From Candidatus Tritonobacter lacicola (GTDB lineage: Bacteria > Auribacterota > Tritonobacteria > Tritonobacterales > Tritonobacteraceae): a stretch of DNA of 64,000 bases. Position 1 is the stretch's first letter. The number at the start of each line of letters is the position of its first letter. Shown here piece by piece: positions 11,810 to 20,723 of this stretch. The notes beneath the pieces were generated by a model, which did not search any database, had not been told where the DNA came from, and saw nothing but the letters and a program-made list of their open reading frames with translations. The position numbers were made by a program, and so were the translations under genes. The stretch is from the NCBI GenBank assembly GCA_030765135.1, contig JAVCDC010000077.1, positions 20,400 through 84,399 on the forward strand, given 5' to 3'.

Positions 11810-14188
11810 ATGTTCCGCCCGAGGTCGAAGGCCTTTTTTCCGCTCCTCTTCGCTGTCGTCGTGCTCCTTTACATCGGCAGGGCGGCCTTCGGCGGGAAGC
11901 TCATCTTCGGGAGCGACGTCCTCTCCGTGTGGTACTTCGCGCGCTCCTTCGCGTTCTCATCCATCAGGGAGGGGATTCTCCCCCTCTGGAACCCGTACAT
12001 GTGCTCGGGCATGCCCTTCATGGCGGAACCCCAGTCGGCGATCTTCTACCCGCCGAACCTCACGTTCCTCTTCCTCGACACACGGCAGGCCCTGAACATC
12101 TCCGTCATCCTCCACGTCTACCTCGCATGGCTGTCCATGTATCTCCTCGCGAGGAGGATGAAGATGGGGCCCGTCCCCGCCGCGCTGAGCGCGACCTCCT
12201 TCTCCCTTTCCGGGTTCTTCCTCCCACGGATATTCGGCGGGCACCTCCCCGTCATAAACGCCGCGGCATGGGTTCCCGCCATCTTTCTTGCCTTCGATAT
12301 GGGCCTGCGGGGCAAAAGGGCCGCTGCCTGGATGGTCCTGACGGCCGTCCTCCTGGCCTTTCAGCTCCTGGCGGGGCACCCCCAGTTCGTGGCCTTCACC
12401 CTCATCATCATTCTCCTCTACATGGTCTACTGCCTCATCCGCGGGGAGGTCGAGCGACGCCGGATCGGCTACGCATGTGCCTGTGTCGTCCTCGCCGCCG
12501 GCCTGGCCGCGATACAGATCCTGCCCGCCGCGGAGCTCTTCCGGCACTCGATACGGTCTTCGCCCCAACCGTATCGGGAGGCCACCCTCATCTCGATGCC
12601 ACCGGAGAACCTCGTGACGCTGGCCGTTCCCGGCTTCTTCGGCGGGACGGACATGATCGACTCCGCCCTGGACCTCGCGGGAGAAGACTTCGGGAGGGCC
12701 ATCTCCGACCAGTACTGGGGGCGAGGCATATACTGGGAGATGTGTCCCTACATAGGGGTTATTCCCCTCATGCTCGCCTTCATCGCCGTCGGGCGCCTAT
12801 GGCGCACCAACCGCCACGTCCCGTTCCTGGCCATCCTTGCCCTCATCTCCCTCGTCATCGCGCTCGGCAAGTACACGCCCGTCTACGGCGTGCTGTACCG
12901 CGCCGTTCCCGGCTTCAGGGCCTTCGAGTCACCCGCGCGCGCCCTCTTCGTCTTCATCTTCTGCACGGCGCTCCTCGCGGGGTGCGGCCTCGGCCTGGTC
13001 ATGGACTTGGAGAGAAAGCCCCTGGGATTCAGACACCTCATAATTGTTTGCGCTATCATGTTGTCGGCCCTCGCTATCATCGCGCTCTTAACGGCCTCGT
13101 GGACCGACATCCTCCGCGCGAGCCTCTACCGGGGGGACCGCATGACGTACCTGCCCGGTCCGCACGACACGCTCTTCCGGCAGTTGACCTTCGCGCGCGC
13201 CCGACTTGGCATACTCGCGGCGGCCGTCTGGTTCTCCATCGGTGCCGTTCTCCTCTCCGGGGCGTTCCCCGGAAGGCTGAAGGGCGGCCTTGTTCTCGCG
13301 GTGGTGCTCGCCGACCTCGCGCTCTTCGGTTCGAGGTACTGCTTCGGCGTCAGGCTCGAGGATTACCTGTGGGACCCCGGGGAAGTGGCCACCCTGCGGG
13401 AGGCGGCGGGCGACGGGCGCATCATCTACTCGACCGGCCTGGCAAGCCTCAACGAGGGCGCCCTCTGGCGCCTACCCAACATCTGCGGCTTCGGCCCCAT
13501 GATACTCAATCGGTACAACGCGTACATCAACCTCTGCAAGGGCCTTCCCGTGAAAACCTGTACGAAGATACTTGGAATCGGACAGCTCAGGAAGGACCGC
13601 AGGCGCCTGCTGGATCTCCTCGGCGCCTCGGCTTTCGTCATTCCGCGAACGGTGAAAGCAACCGGGCTGGGCGAACCGATACCCCTTGGTTCGGGCGGCT
13701 CGGTCGTGTACCGCAACGACGCCTGCCTGCCCCCCGTCATCTTCCCGCGGGAGGTGCTCGTCGTCGAGAGCAGCAGGAGGGCGCTCGCCGAGCTGAGCTT
13801 CCCCGCCTTCGATCCGGAGAAGACGCTCATACTGGAGGAGCCGCTCGCCCCGCATCTCAGGGAACCGGTGAGCGAGGGCTCCCCCGAGCCCTCCTTCAGC
13901 CGCACCGCAATCAACGTCAACGAGATAAAGGTAGCGGTCTCGACGGACCGGGACCGCTTCATGCTCCTGAGCGAGATATCATACCCGGGCTGGAGGGCGT
14001 CCGTAGATGGAGAGGAGACAAGGATCTACCGGGCCGACTACATCCTGCGGGCGATCCGCATCCCGAAGGGAGACCACGGGGTCAGAATATGGTTCGACCC
14101 CTCTTCCTTGAAAAAGGGAACAGCCGTCTCAGTCATAGCGTGCCTGGCAGCGCTGATTATCCTTATCTTCGCGTCCCGAAGAATATAA
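11810..14188 (+). CDS. YfhO-type multispanning membrane protein (GT-C-like)
   Basis: 792 residues. The first ~480 hold about 11-13 TM helices, with a GT-C-like first loop (LIFGSDVLSVWYFARSFAF...PLWNPYMCSGMPF). An extracytoplasmic domain of about 270 residues follows, ending in the YfhO-typical beta module (SEISYPGWRASVDGEETRIYRADYILRAIRIPKGDH) and a final TM helix. YfhO proteins are thought to transfer or handle lipid-linked sugars at the membrane; the substrate is unknown here. It is the first of three sugar-transferase-like membrane genes on the plus strand (11.8-17.1 kb), facing away from the minus-strand housekeeping genes. Confidence 0.85.
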   Translation: MFRPRSKAFFPLLFAVVVLLYIGRAAFGGKLIFGSDVLSVWYFARSFAFSSIREGILPLWNPYMCSGMPFMAEPQSAIFYPPNLTFLFLDTRQALNISVILHVYLAWLSMYLLARRMKMGPVPAALSATSFSLSGFFLPRIFGGHLPVINAAAWVPAIFLAFDMGLRGKRAAAWMVLTAVLLAFQLLAGHPQFVAFTLIIILLYMVYCLIRGEVERRRIGYACACVVLAAGLAAIQILPAAELFRHSIRSSPQPYREATLISMPPENLVTLAVPGFFGGTDMIDSALDLAGEDFGRAISDQYWGRGIYWEMCPYIGVIPLMLAFIAVGRLWRTNRHVPFLAILALISLVIALGKYTPVYGVLYRAVPGFRAFESPARALFVFIFCTALLAGCGLGLVMDLERKPLGFRHLIIVCAIMLSALAIIALLTASWTDILRASLYRGDRMTYLPGPHDTLFRQLTFARARLGILAAAVWFSIGAVLLSGAFPGRLKGGLVLAVVLADLALFGSRYCFGVRLEDYLWDPGEVATLREAAGDGRIIYSTGLASLNEGALWRLPNICGFGPMILNRYNAYINLCKGLPVKTCTKILGIGQLRKDRRRLLDLLGASAFVIPRTVKATGLGEPIPLGSGGSVVYRNDACLPPVIFPREVLVVESSRRALAELSFPAFDPEKTLILEEPLAPHLREPVSEGSPEPSFSRTAINVNEIKVAVSTDRDRFMLLSEISYPGWRASVDGEETRIYRADYILRAIRIPKGDHGVRIWFDPSSLKKGTAVSVIACLAALIILIFASRRI

Positions 14189-14333
14189 ACTCTTTTCCTC
14201 GCATAGATATTTGCATATTATTTTTCTTAGTGTCTTGGTGGCAATTATCGTCGAAGATGCGGCTTCAGACGCAAAATTCCGAGGCAGGAACTTTATGATA
14301 TAGGAATTTGTTACGTGTTCAAAGGTAGCCACA

Positions 14334-14362
14334 TAAATTTGCGAGTGCAGCGAGCTAATTTA
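14334..14362. repeat. GCTCGC palindrome family, copy 2
   Basis: TAAATTTGCGAGTGCAGCGAGC then TAATTTA ends 1 nt before the ATG of the next gene (14364). The arrangement mirrors the prfB copy, with a hairpin immediately before a start codon and no visible Shine-Dalgarno between them. Confidence 0.75.
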
Positions 14363-14363
14363 A

Positions 14364-15953
14364 ATGATAAGTAATCGGGAGAAAAACTGGATCGTCGGGT
14401 CTATCTTCGTCTTTGCCGCCGTCATGGGGATCGCCTACGTCGTCCGGGGACGGCTTTCCGGGGACGAGGGCTGGTACCTGCACGCATCGAAGCTCGTCAT
14501 GGATGGGAAGGCGCCCTATAGCGACTTCTTCTTCACGCAGGCTCCCCTTCTGCCCTATATCTTCGGGCCGGTTCTCAGGCTTATCGGTGAAAGCTACTAC
14601 GCCGGGAGGACCCTCTGCCTCGCCCTCCTCCTGGCGGGCATGGGCATGATGTGGAAAGTCAGCCGGGATATCTCCGGGCCCGCGGGAGAGATCGTGGCAA
14701 CGGCCCTCGTCGGGCTCAACCTCTTCGTCATCATGCAGGCGTGCTCGGTCATGACGCCGGCCCTCGCGCTCTTCTTCATCACGGCGAGCGTCTTCTCCCT
14801 CAGGTCCTCCTGCTCCCCTCCCATGAGGGCGATACTCTCCGTTCTCTTTATGTCGATGGGCGCGATGGTCAGGCTCAGCCTGCTGCCCGCCGTCCCCCTG
14901 CTTGTCATCTACCTCTACCTCGCCGAGGGGAAGAGGACTTCTATTGTCGTAGTCGCGATCGTTACCGCCGTGATAGCACTGGGGGCGATGCTCCTCCCGT
15001 TCGTTTACCTTGGCGGTGACCGGTTCTTCTTCGGTGCTTTAGGCTTTCACACCTCGTCGCGCCTTGCATCGCCCGCCCTCTTCATCAGGTACAAGCTCGG
15101 CTTCATCGGCGGGTGTATCAGGGAATACCTCCCCGTCGTCTTCCTGGGGGCGGTTATGATCACGAGCCTCGTGCTGCGCTTCCGGAGGCGATCCGGGGGA
15201 GAGTTCATCACTTACCTGAAACGGAACCACTTCCCTGTTTACCTCGGGGCCACGGCCGTACTGGTCACGCTCTCCCATCTCACCATCACCATGCCATGGC
15301 CGACATACGAGGTTATGCTCCTCCCTCTCATGGCCCTCGTCATCGGAGCGTGGACATGGAGCAGGCTGTCGTCGCTCAACCTCGGCAGAAAGGCCACGCT
15401 TCTGGCAGTGATCTCCATCATTATCCTGGCATGCCTCGCCATGCCGCTCGAGGAGTACGCCGTCGATGCCGGGGGGCCCTTCTCGCCCGTCGAGAAGATG
15501 TTCGAGGTCTGCAGGTTCATCGAGCAAAACGCGCGGCGTCCCATCACGATATTGACCCTGGACGCGGGGATCGCCTACCAGGGGGGCTTCGACCTGCTTC
15601 CCGGCCTCGAGATGAGCGAGTTCTCCTACTTTCCGACGTGGTCCAGGGAACGGTGCGGGGCCTACAACGTCGTAAACGTTGATATCCTGCGGGAGGCGAT
15701 AGGAGATGGGGTTCCCGGGATCATAGCCCTGCGAAACAGGGACATCTACATGATAGGAGGAAAAAATCCCGCCGGGTTTATGGACCTCATCCGGTCCAGG
15801 TACCGGTGGATCAACACCGCGACACAATACGGCCAGTTTTACGAGCCCCTACACATATTCAAGAGGAAGAAAGAGGTAACCTGCCCCGGTGGGAAAGCCT
15901 CTCCGGGGCCGGAGACTTTTCCGGGAATCCCCGACCATCTCCTCCCCTGGTAG
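14364..15953 (+). CDS. GT39/PMT-like membrane glycosyltransferase
   Basis: A 529-residue polytopic membrane protein. After the first TM helix it shows DEGWYLHASKLVMDGKAPYSDFFFTQAPLLPY, the acidic first-loop signature of GT-C transferases (ArnT/PMT/GT39 group). Roughly ten TM helices follow to about residue 350, then a soluble C-terminal part of about 150 residues. Such enzymes move a sugar from a polyprenyl phosphate to an acceptor on the outer face of the inner membrane. The acceptor cannot be deduced. The start (MISNREKNW) follows a palindromic repeat with no good SD, so the start is somewhat uncertain. Confidence 0.8.
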   Translation: MISNREKNWIVGSIFVFAAVMGIAYVVRGRLSGDEGWYLHASKLVMDGKAPYSDFFFTQAPLLPYIFGPVLRLIGESYYAGRTLCLALLLAGMGMMWKVSRDISGPAGEIVATALVGLNLFVIMQACSVMTPALALFFITASVFSLRSSCSPPMRAILSVLFMSMGAMVRLSLLPAVPLLVIYLYLAEGKRTSIVVVAIVTAVIALGAMLLPFVYLGGDRFFFGALGFHTSSRLASPALFIRYKLGFIGGCIREYLPVVFLGAVMITSLVLRFRRRSGGEFITYLKRNHFPVYLGATAVLVTLSHLTITMPWPTYEVMLLPLMALVIGAWTWSRLSSLNLGRKATLLAVISIIILACLAMPLEEYAVDAGGPFSPVEKMFEVCRFIEQNARRPITILTLDAGIAYQGGFDLLPGLEMSEFSYFPTWSRERCGAYNVVNVDILREAIGDGVPGIIALRNRDIYMIGGKNPAGFMDLIRSRYRWINTATQYGQFYEPLHIFKRKKEVTCPGGKASPGPETFPGIPDHLLPW

Positions 15954-16105
15954 CACCTCGCGCCCCAACAGGCAATCCCTGGAATTCCCCGCAACATCCT
16001 GACTATTAGCTATGTAAAATAAATTTCAACTGGTACAATATTTCATATTTCGGGCCTGTACTTCACCATCGGCCCGACCGCCTTGATGTACCGGAAGTTT
16101 GCCTG

Positions 16106-17130
16106 ATGACAAGCCGCCAAAGTCCACCCGGACCGGATGAATGTCCTGCCGTGAACAGGCATCCATCAGCGCCCTTGCTGTGCTTAGCCCTGTCTATCAT
16201 CGTTCTCATCTTCCTGGCCCACAGCTACTACCTCGGCGGCTATACCGCGGACGACTCTTTTATAACATTCCGCTATGCCCGAAACCTGGCCGACGGATAC
16301 GGGCCGGTGTTCAACACAGGGGAAAGGGTCGAGGGGTACACAAGCTTCGGATGGGTGATTATCTTCGCATTTTTTCACTATATCGGGATGGAACCCGTGG
16401 CCGTAGGCCGAATTCTCGGGCCCCTTTTGGGGGCGGCCACCCTCATACTATGCTTCAAGTTCATGTCGCAACAGAGGCCAGACGCCCCATTGATAATACG
16501 TTGCCTCCCTTCCATATTTCTGGCACTTAACGGCGGCTTCGCGCTCTCGGCATGGACGATCTCCTGAAAAATAGCGCCCGGGCCAACCTCAATAAATACG
16601 TATATCTCTTCTGGACAGCTTTCATCATTTCCGCAGGGTTGTTGACGTTCGAATATTCTGCTACTAAAAGAACCGGCCTGGCCGCAAGGTATCAGAATCT
16701 CCTGGGGGCGAAGAAAGCCGGTTTATGGCTTGCTGAAAACGCCGACCCCTCAGCTAAAATCTCCCTGGGGTTCGTGGGAGCCATTCCGTATTACTCCCAT
16801 TTGAATACCGTCGATATCTGGGGCATAACCAACAAGGAAATTGCCCACCAGCCATTCAATAAGACTACAACCCTGGGTCCCGGGCACTTCAAGCATAATG
16901 CCGGCAGCGTGCTGGGTGAAGAACCGGATATCATAATCTTCAACGGCTGTACCATTGCTGTTCCGGACGAGATTGCAAAACCGCAAAATCCCGCCGAGAG
17001 AGAGCTTTACGAGCACCCCCTCTTCTCTTCAAGATACAGGCATGAATGCGTTCAACTGGGAAAGGATTGCTACTTCCGTTTCTATATTAACAAGGGTAGA
17101 GCTGACAAGGTAATCCCTCCTCCACGATAA
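16106..17130 (+). pseudogene. Membrane glycosyltransferase remnant with internal deletion
   Basis: Two ORFs, 16106-16567 and 16552-17130, look like the two ends of one gene. The first has a TM segment and TADDSFITFRYARNLADGYGPVFNTGERVEGYTSFGW, the conserved N-terminal loop of a GT-C family, and ends LALNGGFALSAWTIS. The second begins in another frame with a TM helix and a soluble C-terminal domain (KISLGFVGAIPYYSHLNTVDIWG...). The central TM block (probably 200+ residues) is absent and the frame changes at the junction near 16555. This fits an internal deletion. Expression of either part as a functional protein is unlikely. Confidence 0.7.
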
Positions 17131-17179
17131 CCGCTGGGACGGATCGAAGGCGTAACCGGGCCGCATCCGCAGGCCGCCT

Positions 17180-18646
17180 TCAAACCCGGCCGGCATTTAA
17201 ATAAGCCAGGAGTCGCTCTGCCGTTCTCCTGTCGATGCCGGCCTTCTCCTTGAGCAACTCCACCGACGCCCTCCTTATTTTACCGATAGAGCCGAAGGCC
17301 TCGAGAAGCTTTTTCCTGCTCTTGGGACCGATGCCGGTAACTTCGTCGAGGATCGAGTGAGACATCCTCTTTCTCCTGAGGGTCCGGTGGTAGTCGATGG
17401 CGAAACGGTGGGCCTCGTCGCGAATCCTCTGGACGAGACTGAGTGCGGGTGTGCCCCTTTTAAGTATTATCGGCCCCGGTTTCTCCAGGATGTGAAGCTC
17501 CTCGTTCCTCTTGGCGAGTCCTGCGACGGAAAGCGATGTTAATCCCAGGGTGTCCATCGCCCTTCGGGCCGCGCCGACCTGACCCCTTCCCCCGTCTATC
17601 AACACGAGATCGGGAAGGTCCCCGGCCTCCCGGAGAAGCCGCCCGTACCGTCGCCGAACCACCTCGGCGATCATGGCGCAGTCGTCCGCGCCGGCGACAT
17701 CCTTTATCCTGAACCTCCGGTATCGCTTCCTCTGCGGCCTTCCGTCATGGAAGCGGACGACAGAGCCGACAGCATCCCGCCCCATGATGTTCGAGATATC
17801 CACTGCTTCCAGTGAACGGACCTCACCATCCAGATCCAGGGCCCCGGCAAGGCCCCTTCCCCCTCCCGCCCGCCCGGCGGAGCGCGAGGAGAGCAGCGTC
17901 CTCAGCCCGCGCCCGTGGCTCAGGATTTTCTCCAGGCTGTGGAGCATATCACGGAGCCCTGCCGCCCTCTCGAACCGGAGGCCTTCGGAGGCACTCTTCA
18001 TCTTTTTTCGCAAAATCCGCATCAGCCTGTCCGACCTCCCCCGCAGGAGAAGCTCCACCTCGCCGACAACCTCGCGGTATTCATCCGGGGTGACCCTGCC
18101 GATGCACGGAGCCAGGCAGTACCCGAGATTGTAGTCCAGGCAGTGGAGGACATCCTTCTCCGAAGGCGAAGGTGTCCGGCACGTCCGGATCTTGAATATC
18201 CTCTCGATGAGCTTGATCGTGTCCCGGAGGGCTCCCGCGTCGGTATACGGCCCGAAGTAGGACGCGCCGTCCGCCCTGCGCGCCCTCGTAATAACCAGCC
18301 GGGGGAACTCCTCCGCGCGGGTGATCTTCAACAGCGGGTAGCGCTTGTCGTCCTTCAAGCTGATATTGTAGCGCGGGCGGTACTCCTTTATTATTCGCTC
18401 CTCGAGTATAAGCGCCTCCGACTCCGACTTCAGACGGACATAATCGACATCCCCGGCCTTCGCCCGGATCAGGGCGGCTTTCGTCCGGGGGGGCGTCTTC
18501 CCGGTAAAATGAGAGGCGAGCCTTTTACGCAGGGACTTCGCCTTCCCCGCGTAAATTATCCTCCCGTCCGCGTCACGGATAATATAAACGCCGGGCGCGT
18601 CCGGAGCCCCCCGGACCCTCTCCCTCAGGTGCTCTTTCGCGACCAT
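17180..18646 (-). CDS. uvrC: Excinuclease ABC subunit C, shortened in the middle
   Basis: 488 residues against about 600 usual. The GIY-YIG nuclease is present (GVYIIRDADGRIIYAGKAKSL, ~18-95). So are four cysteines matching the Fe-S site (CRTP...HCLDY...YCLAPC), the UVR motif for UvrB contact (~205-240), and the RNase H-like nuclease with Asp in VDISN, Asp in VLIDGGRGQ and His in RDEAHRFAID. Two helix-hairpin-helix motifs end the protein. The ~100-residue region normally between UVR and the RNase H-like domain is replaced by a Gly/Arg-rich linker of about 40 residues. It makes both incisions in nucleotide excision repair. Its start overlaps murJ by 22 nt. Confidence 0.93.
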   Translation of the reverse strand: MVAKEHLRERVRGAPDAPGVYIIRDADGRIIYAGKAKSLRKRLASHFTGKTPPRTKAALIRAKAGDVDYVRLKSESEALILEERIIKEYRPRYNISLKDDKRYPLLKITRAEEFPRLVITRARRADGASYFGPYTDAGALRDTIKLIERIFKIRTCRTPSPSEKDVLHCLDYNLGYCLAPCIGRVTPDEYREVVGEVELLLRGRSDRLMRILRKKMKSASEGLRFERAAGLRDMLHSLEKILSHGRGLRTLLSSRSAGRAGGGRGLAGALDLDGEVRSLEAVDISNIMGRDAVGSVVRFHDGRPQRKRYRRFRIKDVAGADDCAMIAEVVRRRYGRLLREAGDLPDLVLIDGGRGQVGAARRAMDTLGLTSLSVAGLAKRNEELHILEKPGPIILKRGTPALSLVQRIRDEAHRFAIDYHRTLRRKRMSHSILDEVTGIGPKSRKKLLEAFGSIGKIRRASVELLKEKAGIDRRTAERLLAYLNAGRV

Positions 18647-20181
18647 AGCGAGCCCTTAAGCTCCTCCAGTTCTCTCAACCCGAAGATGCGGGCAGTCACA
18701 AAGAACACGAGCAGGCCGGCCCCGAGCGGAATGCCCAGCGCCATGAGCTTATCGCCGAGAATGTTTGCCGGGAAACGCACGCCGGAATACGCATACAGAC
18801 CATGGCATACCAGACCCATGAAGAGAGAGGCTGAGCATATCCTGGCCGCCGAGGACACCATCTGTTTCCCTCCTATGCAACCCATCTTCTGCCTGAGAAG
18901 ATAGAAGAGCCAGGCGGCGTTAAAGAAAGCGGATATGGACGTCGCCAGGGCAAGCCCTCCCGCTCCGAGATGGTACATCAGCAGCAGGTTAAAGAGAACG
19001 TTTACCATCACCGCGCATGCGCCGACCTTGGCCGGAGTTGTCGTGTCCTTGAGCGCGTAGAAGGACTGGGCCAGGATCCTGACCGCGGCGTAGGCCACCA
19101 GGCCGATCGCGTAATACATGAGGGCCGACGCCGTCATGTCGGTCGAGGCTGCGCCGAAGACCTTCCACTCGTAGATCAGCCTGATAATGGGCCTGTGAAG
19201 AACGATAAGGCCGACGGAGGAGGGGATCGTGATGAAAAAGACAAGACGCATGGAATGGGAGAAGCTCTTCCGCATACCATCAATATCCCTCGCCGCGGTC
19301 TGGGAAGACATCACGGGAAGGATGGCGGTCGCCACCGCGATGACGAACACCCCCATCGGGAATTCGATTATCCTGTTGCTGAAGTAGAGGGCGGACGCGG
19401 CGCCCTCGCCGAGGACGAGCGCCAGGAACCTGTCCACCACGACGTTTATCTGGAAGATGGCCATCCCGAAAATACCGGGCAGGGTCAGGCGCAGGACCCG
19501 CTGTACTTCCGGATCGCGCAGCGTCGGACAGAACCGGAACCGCATCCCCTTCGACCTCAGAACGGGAAGCTGCGCTCCGAACTGGACCATGCCGCCCACC
19601 AGCCACGCGAAGGCCAGGCCGTAGATAGCCCACTCGCCGAGGTGCGGACAGATGAAGAGAAGGGCCGCGATAAGAACGATGTTGTGCATAGCCGGCGCGA
19701 GCGCTGGAACGGCAAAGTGCCTGAAAGTGTTCAGCACGCCCATGAAGAACCCGACCATGCATATGAAAACCATATAGGGGAGCGTTATCTCGGTGAGACG
19801 GATGATCAGCTCCCCGCGGTTTCCAAGCGGCAGGAACCGGCCCAGCGCCCACAGGCCTGCCCATCCCGCAACGAGCAGGGAGAGAAGAATAACCAGCAGA
19901 ACCGAGGTCACCTTGTTCGCCAGGTCCAGCGCCCCCTCCTTCCCCCGGCGATGGAGGTTATCGGAGAATATGGGGACGAAGCCGGCCGTCAGGGCGCCCT
20001 CCCCGAAGAACCTCCTCGTCAGGTTGGGGATGGTCAGCGCGACGACGAGAGCGTCCATGGCCACGCCGGTACCGAAGAGCGAGGCGGAGACGGCGTCGCG
20101 GACCAGGCCGAGCACCCTGCTCAGCAGCGTCGCCGAGCCGAAAACGCTCGCGTACCTGGCAACCTTTTTGTGCTCATGCAT
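18625..20181 (-). CDS. murJ: Lipid II flippase MurJ (MviN)
   Basis: A 518-residue MOP-superfamily protein with about 14 TM helices. The N-terminal signature is SATLLSRVLGLVRDAVSASLFG, followed by LTRRFFGEGALTAGFVPIF, which holds conserved charged residues of the MurJ cavity. MurJ flips lipid II across the inner membrane for peptidoglycan synthesis. Length is normal. It is transcribed ahead of uvrC, with overlapping ends. The 407-residue ORF on the opposite strand (18970-20193) is a shadow. Confidence 0.95.
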   Translation of the reverse strand: MHEHKKVARYASVFGSATLLSRVLGLVRDAVSASLFGTGVAMDALVVALTIPNLTRRFFGEGALTAGFVPIFSDNLHRRGKEGALDLANKVTSVLLVILLSLLVAGWAGLWALGRFLPLGNRGELIIRLTEITLPYMVFICMVGFFMGVLNTFRHFAVPALAPAMHNIVLIAALLFICPHLGEWAIYGLAFAWLVGGMVQFGAQLPVLRSKGMRFRFCPTLRDPEVQRVLRLTLPGIFGMAIFQINVVVDRFLALVLGEGAASALYFSNRIIEFPMGVFVIAVATAILPVMSSQTAARDIDGMRKSFSHSMRLVFFITIPSSVGLIVLHRPIIRLIYEWKVFGAASTDMTASALMYYAIGLVAYAAVRILAQSFYALKDTTTPAKVGACAVMVNVLFNLLLMYHLGAGGLALATSISAFFNAAWLFYLLRQKMGCIGGKQMVSSAARICSASLFMGLVCHGLYAYSGVRFPANILGDKLMALGIPLGAGLLVFFVTARIFGLRELEELKGSLWSRKST

Positions 20182-20185
20182 ATCA

Positions 20186-20231
20186 ACGTGTAAAGTGTAA
20201 CGTGTAATGTGTAATGTTCAAGGTGTAAGTA
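20186..20231. repeat. GTGTAA imperfect tandem repeat
   Basis: CGTGTAAAGTGTAACGTGTAATGTGTAATG and nearby words repeat GTGTAA about five times in the murJ leader. It belongs to the general class of AT-rich dispersed repeats in this genome. Confidence 0.6.
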
Positions 20232-20272
20232 CCCTCTGGAAAATGTTTCAATCATAGATCTTGCAGGCGCCC

Positions 20273-20301
20273 TTGACATTCCCAGGGGGGGCTGATAGTG
20301 T
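20273..20301 (+). promoter_or_regulatory. Candidate sigma-70 promoter for rpsT
   Basis: TTGACA (20273-20278), a 17-nt spacer and TAGTGT (20296-20301). The -35 is perfect and the -10 is weak. It lies about 120 nt upstream of rpsT in the divergent gap with murJ, leaving a structured leader. Confidence 0.5.
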
Positions 20302-20358
20302 TACCCACACTTATTAGCTCTTACGACATTGCTGCCCCTGAATTTCATAAAGCATGCA

Positions 20359-20403
20359 ACTCCGACAAAGTCGGAGTATTAATAAATTCGCGAGCTAATT
20401 TAT
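20359..20403 (+). repeat. rpsT leader: perfect hairpin plus GCTCGC palindrome copy 3
   Basis: ACTCCGAC-AAA-GTCGGAGT (20359-20377) is a perfect 8-bp stem. A short copy of the palindrome family, TAAATTCGCGAGCTAATTTA (20383-20403), follows directly. Both lie between the candidate promoter and the rpsT SD (AGGAG). S20 synthesis is known to be feedback-controlled in other bacteria, so a role in the leader is possible, but the repeat nature argues for a mobile origin. Confidence 0.55.
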
Positions 20404-20422
20404 AAAATAGGAGAAGACGATA

Positions 20423-20683
20423 ATGCCGACCCGCAAATCAGCTCTGAAGAGGATGCGGACCGACCGCGAAAAAGGCCTGGCGAATAAATCCGTCAGGACC
20501 GAACTGAAGACCCACGCCGCCAAGCTGCGAAAAATCATAGAGAAAGGTCAAAAAGAAGATGCCGCAAGCCTCTTTACGGCCTACTCATCCAAGCTCGACA
20601 AGGCGTCCAAGAGAAATATAATCCATCCCAACAGGGCCGCGAACCAGAAGTCACGGTTCTCGAAGAAGATTGCATCCCTTTAA
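20423..20683 (+). CDS. rpsT: 30S ribosomal protein S20
   Basis: 86 residues, very basic and helical, with the S20 pattern MPTRKSALKRMRTDREKGLANKSVRTELKT at the N-terminus and IHPNRAANQKSRFSKKIASL at the end. It binds the 5' domain of 16S rRNA. It is the only plus-strand gene between 17.2 and 46 kb, with its own promoter and an AGGAG SD, and it faces the minus-strand genes on its 3' side. Confidence 0.97.
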   Translation: MPTRKSALKRMRTDREKGLANKSVRTELKTHAAKLRKIIEKGQKEDAASLFTAYSSKLDKASKRNIIHPNRAANQKSRFSKKIASL

Positions 20684-20703
20684 ATCGCCTCCTGCGATTT
20701 AAA
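20679..20703. terminator. Hairpin at rpsT stop, between convergent genes
   Basis: TTTAAATCGC-CTCCT-GCGATTTAAA is a perfect 10-bp stem that includes the rpsT TAA stop. It sits between convergent rpsT and holA. Only a short A/T run flanks it, so efficiency as an intrinsic terminator is uncertain. Confidence 0.45.
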
Positions 20704-20723
20704 AAGATCTCTGCCATGCCGGG

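Noticed and set aside
11929-14298. 789-residue plus-strand ORF
   Set aside because: Alternate frame of the YfhO-like gene; Pro/Arg/His-rich and no TM pattern.
18970-20193. 407-residue plus-strand ORF
   Set aside because: Antisense of murJ with Arg/Gly/Asp-rich shadow composition and no motif.
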